NCBI GenBank assembly: GCA_963618495.1
Contig: CAVESF010000006.1
Location: forward strand, 14,115 to 78,114
Direction of reading: 5' to 3'
Length of the DNA: 64,000 bases
Source: Apopatosoma sp963618495
Lineage (GTDB): Bacteria; Bacillota; Clostridia; Oscillospirales; CAG-272
A program made the translations under genes and the position numbers. The notes beneath the pieces are model-generated. The model saw only the letters and a program-made list of their open reading frames with translations. It searched no databases and was not told the origin of the DNA. Numbering within the stretch: the first letter of the stretch is position 1; every line of letters begins with the position of its first letter. This document shows positions 26,201-33,649 of the stretch, one piece after another.

Positions 26201-27714
26201 TAAAGCTCGGAAAAGCGCGTTTTCGACGAGGATTCGAGACTGATATCCGTGCGCGGCGCGACTATGGCATAGCCCTTTTTCACTATGCGACGCTTTTCGT
26301 CTGTCACGGGCTTGTTCATCGGATGTATCATAACGCCGAGCATATCGGAAACGGCGCCCGGGCGCAGGCGCGTATCCTCGTCGAGCGTGAGCAGATATTC
26401 CACAGCACCCGTATCGGCTTTTCCGTAGGCAATGATGTCGCTTTCCATGCCGCGAAGATATCGGCAAAGCCCGATTATCGCGCCGCGCTTGCGTTCTCTG
26501 CCCATGTAGGTGTTTTCACCCTCGCAGAAGCGCCGCTCACGCAAAAAAAGCATGAAGCGCTCGCCGTATTTGGCATTCAGCGCGTCTATTCTCCGCTTCA
26601 TATAATCGATGCGCCCGTCGTCCTCGGGCAGACTCTTTTTGTCCGCCGCCTTGAGGTCGCAGAGCAGTGCGAAAATATAATTTTCGCCGCTGTTTGTCAG
26701 ATAATGGTCCTCGAGCCGCGTTATCAGCCCGCCGTCATGTTCCTCTCCTAAAAGAAGCGTCGGCACGGCTACCATCACCTTGTGTTCGCGCAGTTTTTCC
26801 ACGGCGGAAATCGACGGCAGCAGATATTGCCCCGACTGCACAAAGAAATCGCGTATCAGCACTTTTACAAATTCATATATCGGGATGATAAGCGGAAGCG
26901 AGAGCAGAAATGCGCTCCCACCTCCCGCGAGCACTGCAAAAAGCAGGGTGAAAAGCGCCGTGAAAGCAAAGAGCAGAATAAAATATACCCTGCCCGCAAA
27001 GCCGTCTTTTTTCAGCAGGATTTCGCCTATATGCACGCCGCGCGCCGCCGCCTCGCCCGCGACTTCCGCGGCATATGACGCTTCGCCCATACCCGAGAGA
27101 TAAGCCCGCTCCGCCGTTATGCGCAGATATGCTCTCTTCGTTTCGTCGCTGCAATAGCGATATACATCGGCTTTTTCGCCGTAGTATATTCTCGAAGCGG
27201 CGCAGAGCGATGACGGCAAGCCGCCGAGGCTCGTCTCCGATATCACTCCGAGCATGCCGCAGATGCGATACATCGCGGCGGCATTTCCGAGGCTGTCGGC
27301 ATATCTTTCCGCAAGCTTCAGAATAAGTGCCGATGGAAGAAGCGACAGCATGATATATGAATATCCCTCTGCGGGCGAGCGTGCGGCAAGGCTGTCTCTC
27401 ACCGTGCGCTCCGAAAGGTTTTCTTCGGCGAAAATTCCCGCAAGCACCTCATCCGCCGCGGCAAAAAGTTCCCTGTGGCACGAAAAATAAGCCTCGCGCT
27501 CTATCGTCTTTATCGCAGATATCGCCGCATCGTGTATTTTCGGAAAAGTCGCTTTTGCCGCGCCTGCGCAGTCGCCCTCTTCCGCATACAGCCTGTCCGC
27601 CGAGGCAGACAGTTCCCTCATCATTTTTCTGTATTTTCCGAGGCGCACCGCACCCGAAAACGAGAGGGAAAATGCCGCCGTGCTTCTTTTTTCCGCTCCT
27701 TTTGCTTCTGCCAT
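20236..27714 (-). CDS. Giant GT84-GH94 protein, cyclic beta-1,2-glucan synthase-like
   Basis: A 2,492-residue protein with the layout of NdvB/ChvB/Cgs (about 2,800 in alpha-proteobacteria). Transmembrane pairs near residues 265-305, 640-680 and 735-780 flank a GT84 glycosyltransferase, with LTLDEDTRLRPG near 443 and the QxxRW-type YSRQERWIRGDTQAL near 590. A glycoamylase-like domain starts near 835 (NIGLYLLSLLAARDFDF). The C-terminal half is a GH94 phosphorylase module with the catalytic aspartate in GDGDWNDGMNTVG near 2,163. Family members polymerise UDP-glucose into beta-1,2-glucan and cyclise or phosphorolyse it. ATG 27714 has GGAG six bases upstream; an earlier ATG at 27786 is less likely. 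No exporter or modifying gene is adjacent. Confidence 0.85.
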   Translation of the reverse strand: MAEAKGAEKRSTAAFSLSFSGAVRLGKYRKMMRELSASADRLYAEEGDCAGAAKATFPKIHDAAISAIKTIEREAYFSCHRELFAAADEVLAGIFAEENLSERTVRDSLAARSPAEGYSYIMLSLLPSALILKLAERYADSLGNAAAMYRICGMLGVISETSLGGLPSSLCAASRIYYGEKADVYRYCSDETKRAYLRITAERAYLSGMGEASYAAEVAGEAAARGVHIGEILLKKDGFAGRVYFILLFAFTALFTLLFAVLAGGGSAFLLSLPLIIPIYEFVKVLIRDFFVQSGQYLLPSISAVEKLREHKVMVAVPTLLLGEEHDGGLITRLEDHYLTNSGENYIFALLCDLKAADKKSLPEDDGRIDYMKRRIDALNAKYGERFMLFLRERRFCEGENTYMGRERKRGAIIGLCRYLRGMESDIIAYGKADTGAVEYLLTLDEDTRLRPGAVSDMLGVMIHPMNKPVTDEKRRIVKKGYAIVAPRTDISLESSSKTRFSELYFGIGGMDVYSGTSFDIYQNIFGSGSFCGKGMIDISAFCEVIPDFFPDGRILSHDLLEGNMLSCALYRGLSLSDEVPTDFVSYYSRQERWIRGDTQALPYAFGSVRRRNGEKIKNPMSGLSRYKIADNAIRESAPLMLVLSVFLSALAGWKTAALAAVFATLYLIFPMLRTLALGSGERDRIGGTLSVMLVRLISSAHEAYVFARAFLTSLYRMTISGRHLLKWQTASQSAAKKHGTAGLVFSLLPSALIGVAAMLVPAPSAKIFGFLWLCFPLVIIAASKSLPEEERRSEKSKSTVRSYARDMWRFFATHVSEETNFLPPDNYQISPEERTAMRTSPTNIGLYLLSLLAARDFDFIDSEKLHFYAGKSGKSIEKLLSWRGHLYNWYDISTLSAVGEPFVSSVDSGNFVTALVAFCEGLREYASQEPRLLSDIALYEKFISRADFTALYCEEKRLFHIGYNAKNGTYGSSYYDTFMSEFRTTQYYATAAGFVPPESFFSLSRLAIGCTGRLGFASWSGTAFEYFMPALLLPHKKGSLSRAALEYAFRVQEESVVSKQAGGRTRRVFGISESGYYNFDSHMNYQYRAFGLEKLALDPVCENGACVSPYSSFLMLEYGADAVLRNLRELEALGMYGKCGFYEALDMDSTRVGGGYAVIRSYMAHHMGMSIVACANYCLDDIFVRRFMRNPRMRASRELLFERIPSVPKRAPVRIYREKARPVRTDVYDEKSGERAEEFHSSRGIISPELALASNNKSRIVASSSGHMAFYDGRDAVALSDFDTFSLSGGFRVVFLIDEKTYFAYPLGMGDVTAEKYEFASSCGAAEYRAIFGEGEAIRSIGLCAEVLPNREIFRITAKINGEYKNAAAMLYFEPVMAEERAYRAHKSFENLFIGSRYFEDEHILLFSRRKRSENRPFRFLALKVTRGKEAGYDTMRDAILPLAYSDADIAALASGMCGNRAGACIVPACRMTALFRRGEDTVEFIMGCSRNSDDLLFELSSYEKEKCGAGIGMREIARLQYFAAGNSREATALEKYILAGIFMPRGYKSEGQSAAIERLKKHPAKQSELWRFGISGDSPIVIAYIGDSGEEKLRNLETLLLLFKYMCIRGVRYDFAILHAERDLYNRPLEKRITELIGELGCRAFLGSENGIFTINDSMLTEEMRYFMRRICRVYFDCRIEPAIYARSEQRNIEISPGFGRSLISAVKIGPYPTARKPEIKAVESIGTGIFHEDGYIFTKPHGGAPFAHVLAGRAFGTVVSENSLGFTYFSNSALRRLSPHSADNMSEDGGERLCLRIFASAHETGEYTDYDLAACASIVNYTFSDAQYYGTLLSYIDYTVNVGLCGRFPVKRIKLTLESRRSEPVYCMAYYAVMPDMGAPTGMIHYEKSESEISLWNLADFGTGRFFVTVGVGGHIGTATYTDGIALASGERLSLGTEDIAAAAVRFALSHSESAVFYLSVNGAHRYLRRGAAHDEAGGRVTLGSGDALFDLSVNKWIPYQIRASRLYARAAFYQVGGAWGFRDQLQDTLSLLEESPEEAKYQIIRCAAHQFSEGDVLHWWHSVRDFSLLDQGVRTRCSDDMLWLPYAVSEYITATGDCTILDVSVRYLSSVPLSPKEHERYERVPPSDEREDIYRHCLRGIYRLLDGIGAHGLAKIGDGDWNDGMNTVGSQGKGESVWLTQFAAIVLFRFADICDMRSEHETALFLREKSRMLHAAAVRCFEGDRFLRAYYDNGEKLGSRDCDECKIDALSQAFAAFDMYFLGGDEEERRCVIAAAKTSYDLLYSERYKLWRLLSPPFVSGRNSPGYIKGYLAGLRENGGQYTHAAVWAALGLLATGEYSAGARVLFEINPTLRARDGFLRERYRIEPYVMAGDVYANPDHMGRGGWSWYTGAAGWYRTAIIKYLCGFRMRGAYFTLCPCLSEYFDAFSLNVSIGKTAYRVEVRSGERDMITLDGERIYTDDIFAFRFALDGVSHEVKFTVGRKAAAE

Positions 27715-27778
27715 ATAATGCTCCGTATGAAAAATATTTTCATATATTATAGGCAAAAAGCGGGATTTATATGCAAAG

Positions 27779-27801
27779 ACCGACAAGCAGCGCTTGTCGG
27801 T
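27779..27801 (-). terminator. Hairpin between comEC and the giant gene
   Basis: ACCGACAAGC and its exact complement GCTTGTCGGT around a three-base loop, followed on the minus strand by CTTTGCATAT. Probable terminator of the operon ending in comEC, though the T-run is weak. Confidence 0.6.
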
Positions 27802-27830
27802 GAAGATGCGATTTTCTTATGTATTCCCTC

Positions 27831-30047
27831 TCATTCGATTACAATACCGTATTTTCCATCGGAAATAAGTATGCTCCCCTCGCCATCGGCATATTCCGCG
27901 GCACAGCCGAGAATCACCGAGCCGTGCGCGGCACTTATCTTCTCCTTGTATTTTGCTCCATGTGAGCCGTAGACCCGAAGCTCCGCACTGTCTGCCAACG
28001 CATAAAATTCCGAAAGCTCGTACATTCCCGCTCCGATATAGAAAAGCTTATTTTCTCCCGCTATCTCAACCGAGAAATACGGAATCCTGTGCACCGAGCG
28101 ACTGATGTACAGGTATTCGGGAAAGAATATCCGCATTTCGCCGATGTCCGCACATGCATTCTTTCCGTATACGAGAACTTTTATCCCATGCGCCGCGGCT
28201 TCCGCTTTAAGCTTGTCAAGATATTCCTCCTCGGCTTCCGTCTGCGGAGCAGGAACGGCAACGGAACCGAGTTTTATTACAGAGCAAAGCTTGCCGAGAG
28301 ATGCGGCATGATACCTGTGCAGATGCGAATATACAAGCAGATCTATCTTTTCTCCGTTCAGAGCGTAGACCTCATCGCTCATGCTACGCGCAAAGGAATA
28401 CGAGCCGCCCGATATATCGAGAAGTGCCGTTCTCCCGCCGTAGCGTATCACTATGCCGTCGTTTTTCGCGCTGTTCAGCACGACGGTCTGCGCTTTGCCG
28501 TAAAAGGCATTTTCATATAAGCCGACGCTCGCGCCGAAAGCAACGGCAAGCACGGCAAAAAGTGCGGCGGCGCGGCGGAATTTCACTCTCCTGCCGAACA
28601 TAAAGACGAAAATCAGCACAAGAAGCGCCATTATGAAATATTTGCCGAAAGGATAGCGGAGCGAAACATATATCCCCTCAAAATCGGCAAGAAAACCCGC
28701 GGGCGCGAGCATCAGCTTCGTCAATGCCGTAGCAACTGCTGAGAGCGCCGCACCGAGCAAAGGCACTCCTCCGAATATCAGCACAAAAAGCAAAACCGGC
28801 AGCAGAACCTGCACTATCGGTATGAGCAATAGCGAAGCAATCGGCGTCACAAGCGAAAAATTTCCATAGCAGATAAAAATTACAGGCATGGTAAAAGCCG
28901 TGACGACAAGCGAGGTCAGGATAAGCGAGATGATATAATTGAGCGCGGAAACGAGAAGATTTCTCACGCGCGAATATGTCTTTCTCGTATTGCGCAGTTT
29001 TATCGGCGAAAGCACGGGAGAAAAAAGCGTTATCCCTAGCGTCGCCGAAAAGGACAGCCACAGGCCGATATCGTATACCGACGAGGGGGAAACCGCAAAT
29101 ATCAGCGACAGGGCAAGCATGAGCGAGGTCGGCGCATCGCTGTCGGCAAAGAATGCGCCGGAGAGCGCAAGGCAGACAAACATGATGCACGAGCGCACGA
29201 CGGAAGCGGACGCGCCCGTCACCATCGCAAAAGCGCAGACAGCAGGAATAAGCAGGAGCATTTTTATTCTCTTGCTTATCGGGAGAGGTAAGAGAAAAAG
29301 CATGAATGCAAAGGTAAGTACGCTGATATGCAGTCCGCTCACGGCAAGCACATGCGAAAAGCCTGTTCTACGGAAATCGAGCCTTATATCGCCCGAAATA
29401 TCGCTTCGCTCGCCGAGTAGCATTGCCTTTGCAAGAGAAAGAGTGTCGCCCTCCAGTCTGCCCTCGAGAAGCGAAGAAAATTTCATCTGTACGCTTCTGA
29501 AAAAGCCCGTTTTCGCCTCGCCGAAATCAAGTATACTGCTCTCGGTAAAATTGATTCTCGCCCTGACCGCCTTGCTCCTATAGTAAATTTCACTCTCCTC
29601 CGACGCTGTGCCAATCAGGCGAACCTTATCTCCCTCTTCAAAATCCGCGCCGTAATCGGCTTCGCAAAGGCAGAGTATTCCGCGCCCGCTCCCGTCTATG
29701 CTTATCGTATAGACGCTGTAGTAGCCGGCGCTTCCCTCAACGCTTTTCACCGTGCCGATATATTCGCGCGCCGAATCGGAAAAGAGGCTCTCCGGCACGG
29801 CGGCGATATATATCTGACCATGAAATATGCCGAGCACGAGCGCAAGAAGCGCGAAAACGACATAAAGCGCCCTGTATGTGCCGAGCCTGCCGCGTCTTTT
29901 CGTCACCGCGGCATATACGGCAAAGGAAACAACCGCCGCCGCGGCAAAAGCAAGGCAAAAATAAAAAGGAAGCACCGCGCGAAGGCAGAAAGCCGCCGTG
30001 AATACAAAAAGTATACCGAACAGTCTTCTCCCGCGCAATACTTCCAT
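27831..30047 (-). CDS. comEC: ComEC/Rec2 family DNA-uptake channel protein
   Basis: A 738-residue membrane protein. The N-terminal ~190 residues hold two or three helices and an OB-like domain. The Competence domain follows (SHVLAVSGLHISVLTFAF near residue 235, and VTGASASVVRSCIMFV), with about nine helices. The C-terminal domain is metallo-beta-lactamase-like (TALLDISGGSYSF), but its usual SHxDxDH metal site reads SHLHRYH, so nuclease activity is doubtful. It should pass single-stranded DNA across the membrane during transformation. It follows galT by 38 bases with no terminator, so it is probably the last gene of that operon. No comEA or comG genes are in the window. Confidence 0.9.
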   Translation of the reverse strand: MEVLRGRRLFGILFVFTAAFCLRAVLPFYFCLAFAAAAVVSFAVYAAVTKRRGRLGTYRALYVVFALLALVLGIFHGQIYIAAVPESLFSDSAREYIGTVKSVEGSAGYYSVYTISIDGSGRGILCLCEADYGADFEEGDKVRLIGTASEESEIYYRSKAVRARINFTESSILDFGEAKTGFFRSVQMKFSSLLEGRLEGDTLSLAKAMLLGERSDISGDIRLDFRRTGFSHVLAVSGLHISVLTFAFMLFLLPLPISKRIKMLLLIPAVCAFAMVTGASASVVRSCIMFVCLALSGAFFADSDAPTSLMLALSLIFAVSPSSVYDIGLWLSFSATLGITLFSPVLSPIKLRNTRKTYSRVRNLLVSALNYIISLILTSLVVTAFTMPVIFICYGNFSLVTPIASLLLIPIVQVLLPVLLFVLIFGGVPLLGAALSAVATALTKLMLAPAGFLADFEGIYVSLRYPFGKYFIMALLVLIFVFMFGRRVKFRRAAALFAVLAVAFGASVGLYENAFYGKAQTVVLNSAKNDGIVIRYGGRTALLDISGGSYSFARSMSDEVYALNGEKIDLLVYSHLHRYHAASLGKLCSVIKLGSVAVPAPQTEAEEEYLDKLKAEAAAHGIKVLVYGKNACADIGEMRIFFPEYLYISRSVHRIPYFSVEIAGENKLFYIGAGMYELSEFYALADSAELRVYGSHGAKYKEKISAAHGSVILGCAAEYADGEGSILISDGKYGIVIE

Positions 30048-30085
30048 AGATTATGTCCTCACATAGATAAATATCTTTTCCGTTA

Positions 30086-31585
30086 TCAGAATTTATTTAC
30101 AAAATCGATGAATCTGTCAAAAGCGGCGATGCCTTTCTCGTCGCGTTTGAATACGCCGCAGTCGCAGAGGACGCGAACGAATGTGTTTCCAGTCTCGCAA
30201 AGCAGAATATCGTTTATATTTTCGGGCGTGATATCGTAGTTTCCGCGGAAACTCTCAAACCATGCCGCATGCTTTGCTATCTCGGGTATATCGGAGATAT
30301 TTTTGCCCGCAAGCACAGCGTCGGCAACGGCGGCAAGTTCCTTTTTAAGGCGCGATGGCAACACGGCAAGACCCATAACCTCTATAAGCCCGATATTCTC
30401 TTTTTTTATATTATGATATTCGGGGCGCGGATGGTAAAGTCCCATCGGGCGCTCGGGCGTAGTCAGATTGTTGCGTAGAACAAGATCAAGCTCGTACTCG
30501 CCGCCGCGACGACGGGCTATCGGAGTTATCGCATTGTGCGAAACTCCGTCCGTCTCGGCAAAAATCGTCACGGACTCATCGTTGTAGTCACTCCATGCAT
30601 CGAAAATCTTAGCGGCAAGGCGCTGTATCTCGGCTCTATCGGGGCTTGATATGCGGATGACGGAAAGCGGCCATTTCACAGTTTTCGCCTTTACATTTTC
30701 AAAGCCGGCAAAGCGAAATTCCCTGTCCGCTCCGGCACGCTCCATGGCAAATTCATATCTGCCGCCCTGCATATGGTCATGCGTGAGTATGGAACCGCCG
30801 ACTATCGGCAGTCCCGCATTGCTTCCTATGAAATAGTGCGGGAAAATATCGATGAAATCCAGCATACGCTCCACCGTTTTCGCGCAGACATTCATCGGCG
30901 TATGCTCGGCGGAGAGCGCTATGCAGTGTTCATTGTAATATACATACGGCGAATACTGGAAAAACCACTTTTCCCCGCCGAGAGTGATGGGGATAAGGCG
31001 GTGATTTTCTCTTGCGGCGGCACTCATATTTCCCGCATAGCCCTCGTTTTCGTGGCAGAGAGCGCATTTTGGATAACCCGATTGCTTCTGCATCTTGGCA
31101 AAGGCGATATCTTTCGGGTCTTTCTCGGGCTTGGAGAGATTTATCGTTATATCTATCTCGCCGAATTCGCTCGGCACAGTCCAGCGGATGTCCTTTTTCA
31201 CGCGGTATGTGCGGATATAGTCCGTATCTCTGCTGAGATTATAATAGAAATCCGTCGCCGCCTCGGGGGATTTTTCATATTCGCTTCGGAATTTCGCGAT
31301 GACCTCGGAGGGGCGCGGCGTGAGCAGTCCCATCAGGCGCGTATCGAAAAGGTCGCGGCGAACCACGCTTCCCTTTTCCGCGATTATTCCCTTTTCCTCG
31401 GCGATATCGCAGAGTGCGCCGAGTATCTCCTCGAACGGTGCCGCAGGCACCTCTTCCGGCTCCTCATAGCTCTGCTCGCCCATCGCGTCGAGCAGGAGAT
31501 TTGTCGCATATATCCTGTCTGCCTCGGTGATGAGATTTTTTTCCACTCCGTAGTTTACAAGTTGTTTTATTCTCTCGCTTATCAT
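30086..31585 (-). CDS. galT: UTP/UDP-glucose hexose-1-phosphate uridylyltransferase, Bacillota type
   Basis: A 499-residue GalT of the Gram-positive family (GalT2, about 500 residues). It exchanges UMP between UDP-glucose and galactose-1-phosphate in the Leloir pathway. Family stretches include PKCALCHENEGYAGN, GGSILTHDHMQGGRYEF with the active-site His-x-His-x-Gln-like segment, and RNNLTTPERPMGLYHPRPEYH. Start ATG 31585 overlaps the TGA of the upstream methyltransferase gene (31582-31585) and has AAGGA nine bases before it, so a longer frame to 31654 is rejected. galK and galE are not nearby. Confidence 0.92.
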   Translation of the reverse strand: MISERIKQLVNYGVEKNLITEADRIYATNLLLDAMGEQSYEEPEEVPAAPFEEILGALCDIAEEKGIIAEKGSVVRRDLFDTRLMGLLTPRPSEVIAKFRSEYEKSPEAATDFYYNLSRDTDYIRTYRVKKDIRWTVPSEFGEIDITINLSKPEKDPKDIAFAKMQKQSGYPKCALCHENEGYAGNMSAAARENHRLIPITLGGEKWFFQYSPYVYYNEHCIALSAEHTPMNVCAKTVERMLDFIDIFPHYFIGSNAGLPIVGGSILTHDHMQGGRYEFAMERAGADREFRFAGFENVKAKTVKWPLSVIRISSPDRAEIQRLAAKIFDAWSDYNDESVTIFAETDGVSHNAITPIARRRGGEYELDLVLRNNLTTPERPMGLYHPRPEYHNIKKENIGLIEVMGLAVLPSRLKKELAAVADAVLAGKNISDIPEIAKHAAWFESFRGNYDITPENINDILLCETGNTFVRVLCDCGVFKRDEKGIAAFDRFIDFVNKF

Positions 31586-32742
31586 TTTGCAAAATCCTTC
31601 TTTTCTCTTGTATAGTCTTTCTTTTCGTTTTTGAAAAACTGGTAGAAGCTGCACGGTATCATGCCGTTATACAGCTTGCGCTTCTTGTCCGCACGCCTGC
31701 CGTACAGCCGCTCGAAGCTCTCGTTTGATGTGATAACATATATCTGCCATGAGCCGAGCCGCGCAAAGCTCTTTCCCATATCGCAATAGAGCTTTTCCGA
31801 TTCGGCAATGGTGGAGAGACGCTCGCCGTATGGCGGATTGCAGACTATCGTTCCGCGCCTGCCGTCTGCCTTGATATCGAGCGCGTTCTTCTCGAAAACC
31901 TTGATGTATTTCTCCATGCCCGCCTGACGGACGCAAGCCGTGGCAAGCCTGACGGCACTCCATTCGCAGTCGGAAGCATAGGCTTCAAAGGTTGTATCCG
32001 TATTTATCGCCTCGCGCGCTTCTTTTCTCGCACTCTCCCATATCTCTTTGCCTATGAAAGGAAATTCCTCCGCTGCAAATCCTCTTTTCAGCCCCGGCGC
32101 CGTATTTGTCATCAGCATAGCCGCCTCTATCGGTATCGTTCCCGAACCGCAGAAAGGGTCCCAGAAGAGGACATTTTCGCGCGGGCGCGCCATTTTGACC
32201 ATGGCGGCGGCAAGCGTCTCGCGCAGCGGAGCGGGCGCGTTCTGCGGTCGGTATCCGCGCTTGTGAAGCGCCACGCCGGAGGTATCTATCATCAGGCTCG
32301 CTCTGTCTTTCAGTATGAAAAATTCTATCTGATATTTTGTTCCCGTTTCGGGCATATATGAAAGCCCGTAGGCTTCGCCCAGCCTTGTCGCCATCGCCTT
32401 TTTGATGATGCTCTGGCAATCGGGAATGCTTGTCAGCAGGCTTTTCACCGAGTGACCCTTTACGGGAAAAGCGTCGTTTCTGCCTATCAGGCTCTCCCAT
32501 GCTATCGCCTTGGTGCCGTCAAAAAGGTCGGTGAAATTCATCGCGTCAAATTCGCCCGTTTTTATATAGAGGCGCTCTGCCGTGCGAAGCCAGATATTGC
32601 ACCGCGCAACAGCCTCTTCGTCTCCCTCAAAAGTGACTCTGCCATCTATCGTTTCGATACGCTTATAGCCGAGCGCGTCTATCTCCTCGCCGAGAAATTT
32701 CTCCAGCCCGAAAAGGCAGGTCGCCACAAGTGTCAGTTTCAT
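31582..32742 (-). CDS. THUMP-domain rRNA (guanine-N2)-methyltransferase, RlmL-like
   Basis: A 386-residue class I SAM-dependent RNA methyltransferase. The N-terminal ferredoxin-like and THUMP domains cover ~1-155 (ETIDGRVTFEGDEEAVAR). The Rossmann domain has LFWDPFCGSGTIPIEAA near 190 and the catalytic IVCNPPYGERLS (N-P-P-Y) near 300. This matches the N-terminal methyltransferase half of E. coli RlmL, which makes m2G2445 in 23S rRNA, and B. subtilis YpsC. It overlaps its neighbours on both sides by four bases (ATGA), indicating a tightly coupled operon. Confidence 0.9.
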   Translation of the reverse strand: MKLTLVATCLFGLEKFLGEEIDALGYKRIETIDGRVTFEGDEEAVARCNIWLRTAERLYIKTGEFDAMNFTDLFDGTKAIAWESLIGRNDAFPVKGHSVKSLLTSIPDCQSIIKKAMATRLGEAYGLSYMPETGTKYQIEFFILKDRASLMIDTSGVALHKRGYRPQNAPAPLRETLAAAMVKMARPRENVLFWDPFCGSGTIPIEAAMLMTNTAPGLKRGFAAEEFPFIGKEIWESARKEAREAINTDTTFEAYASDCEWSAVRLATACVRQAGMEKYIKVFEKNALDIKADGRRGTIVCNPPYGERLSTIAESEKLYCDMGKSFARLGSWQIYVITSNESFERLYGRRADKKRKLYNGMIPCSFYQFFKNEKKDYTREKKDFAK

Positions 32743-33368
32743 AGTTTATTTCCTTTTCTTATATCAAGTCTGCCCGATTTTTCGAATTTCTCCGCATTTT
32801 CGAGCATACGCCCGCTGTCAAAGACAGTAACGGAGGAATTTTTTATATGCCGCATTATTTTATCTATGCTCTCAAATTCTATGCCCTCGTATATGACATG
32901 CATAGCCATTATCACGGCTCCGTGCGCCACTATCGCAAGGTCTCCGTCGGATTTTTCGCAGGCGCGGCGAAGCTCGGGGATGATGCGGCGCGTGAGGGCT
33001 ATATACGATTCGCCCTCGGGAATCTGCACTGTGCGGTCATTATTCCATGATTCGAATTCCGCAGAGTATTTTTCCGTTATTTCCTTCCAGCTCAGCCCCT
33101 CCCAAAGTCCGAAGGACATCTCCTGAAAATCCGTCACCGCCTCGGGTGTAAGCGAAAATTCCGAGGCTACTATCTCCGCCGTTTTATATGCGCGCACAAG
33201 AGGACTTGTGAAAATCCGCGTCGGGATATATCCTTGCGCCCGCATTTCTGCGGCGAGCGCATATGCGCTTTTCACTCCCGCTTCGCTTAGCGGAATATCA
33301 GTCCTGCCCTGAATTTTACCCATGCTGTTCCATTCCGTCACCCCATGGCGTATGGCAAAAATCCTCAT
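32739..33368 (-). CDS. Histidine phosphatase family protein
   Basis: A 209-residue phosphoglycerate mutase-like phosphatase. The catalytic RHG motif is at residues 7-9 (FAIRHGVTEWN), the second arginine is in TSPLVRAYKTAEI near 57, the acid Glu in EMSFGLWEGLS near 84, and the second His in LAIVAHGAVIMAM near 150. Substrates of this family vary widely (sugar phosphates, alpha-ribazole phosphate, phosphoproteins). First gene of the operon, with promoter at 33408-33436 and GGGGAGCGGAG before the ATG. Confidence 0.9.
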   Translation of the reverse strand: MRIFAIRHGVTEWNSMGKIQGRTDIPLSEAGVKSAYALAAEMRAQGYIPTRIFTSPLVRAYKTAEIVASEFSLTPEAVTDFQEMSFGLWEGLSWKEITEKYSAEFESWNNDRTVQIPEGESYIALTRRIIPELRRACEKSDGDLAIVAHGAVIMAMHVIYEGIEFESIDKIMRHIKNSSVTVFDSGRMLENAEKFEKSGRLDIRKGNKL

Positions 33369-33407
33369 TTCTCCGCTCCCCTCGATAAAATAATCAACTG
33401 ATTTTAT

Positions 33408-33436
33408 ATTTTAACATAAAAAAGCGCAAATATCAA
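33408..33436 (-). promoter_or_regulatory. Promoter of the phosphatase-methyltransferase-galT-comEC operon
   Basis: On the minus strand TTGATA, a 17-base spacer and TAAAAT, about 35 bases before the predicted first ATG. Confidence 0.65.
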
Positions 33437-33572
33437 GTGCCGCACATAAAAAAACGCGAAAAGGCAACATGCACGGGCTTGCCGCTTTTGCAATGTCGCC
33501 CGGTATATACCCTGTCTTGGTTTTCTCAGGTTTTCTCTGAGTAAGACGAAGCGGTACAAAGCAAGCAAAATG

Positions 33573-33603
33573 CAAGCCACGACAGATTTTTTGCCGTGGC
33601 TTG
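33573..33603 (-). terminator. Terminator of tdh-kbl
   Basis: CAAGCCACG pairs with CGTGGCTTG (nine pairs) and is followed on the minus strand by CATTTTGCTTGCTTTG. Confidence 0.75.
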
Positions 33604-33649
33604 TCATCTTATACATATGTATATTATTATTTATACGCCTGCATGTTAC

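Larger units (their letters stand above)
33369..33649. other. Intergenic region with promoter and terminators, no gene seen
   Basis: Contains the phosphatase promoter (33408-33436), a bulged hairpin AAAAGGCAA/TTGCCGCTTTT (about 33453-33490) with A/T tracts, and the kbl terminator (33573-33603). No open frame with a ribosome binding site is convincing. Confidence 0.6.
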
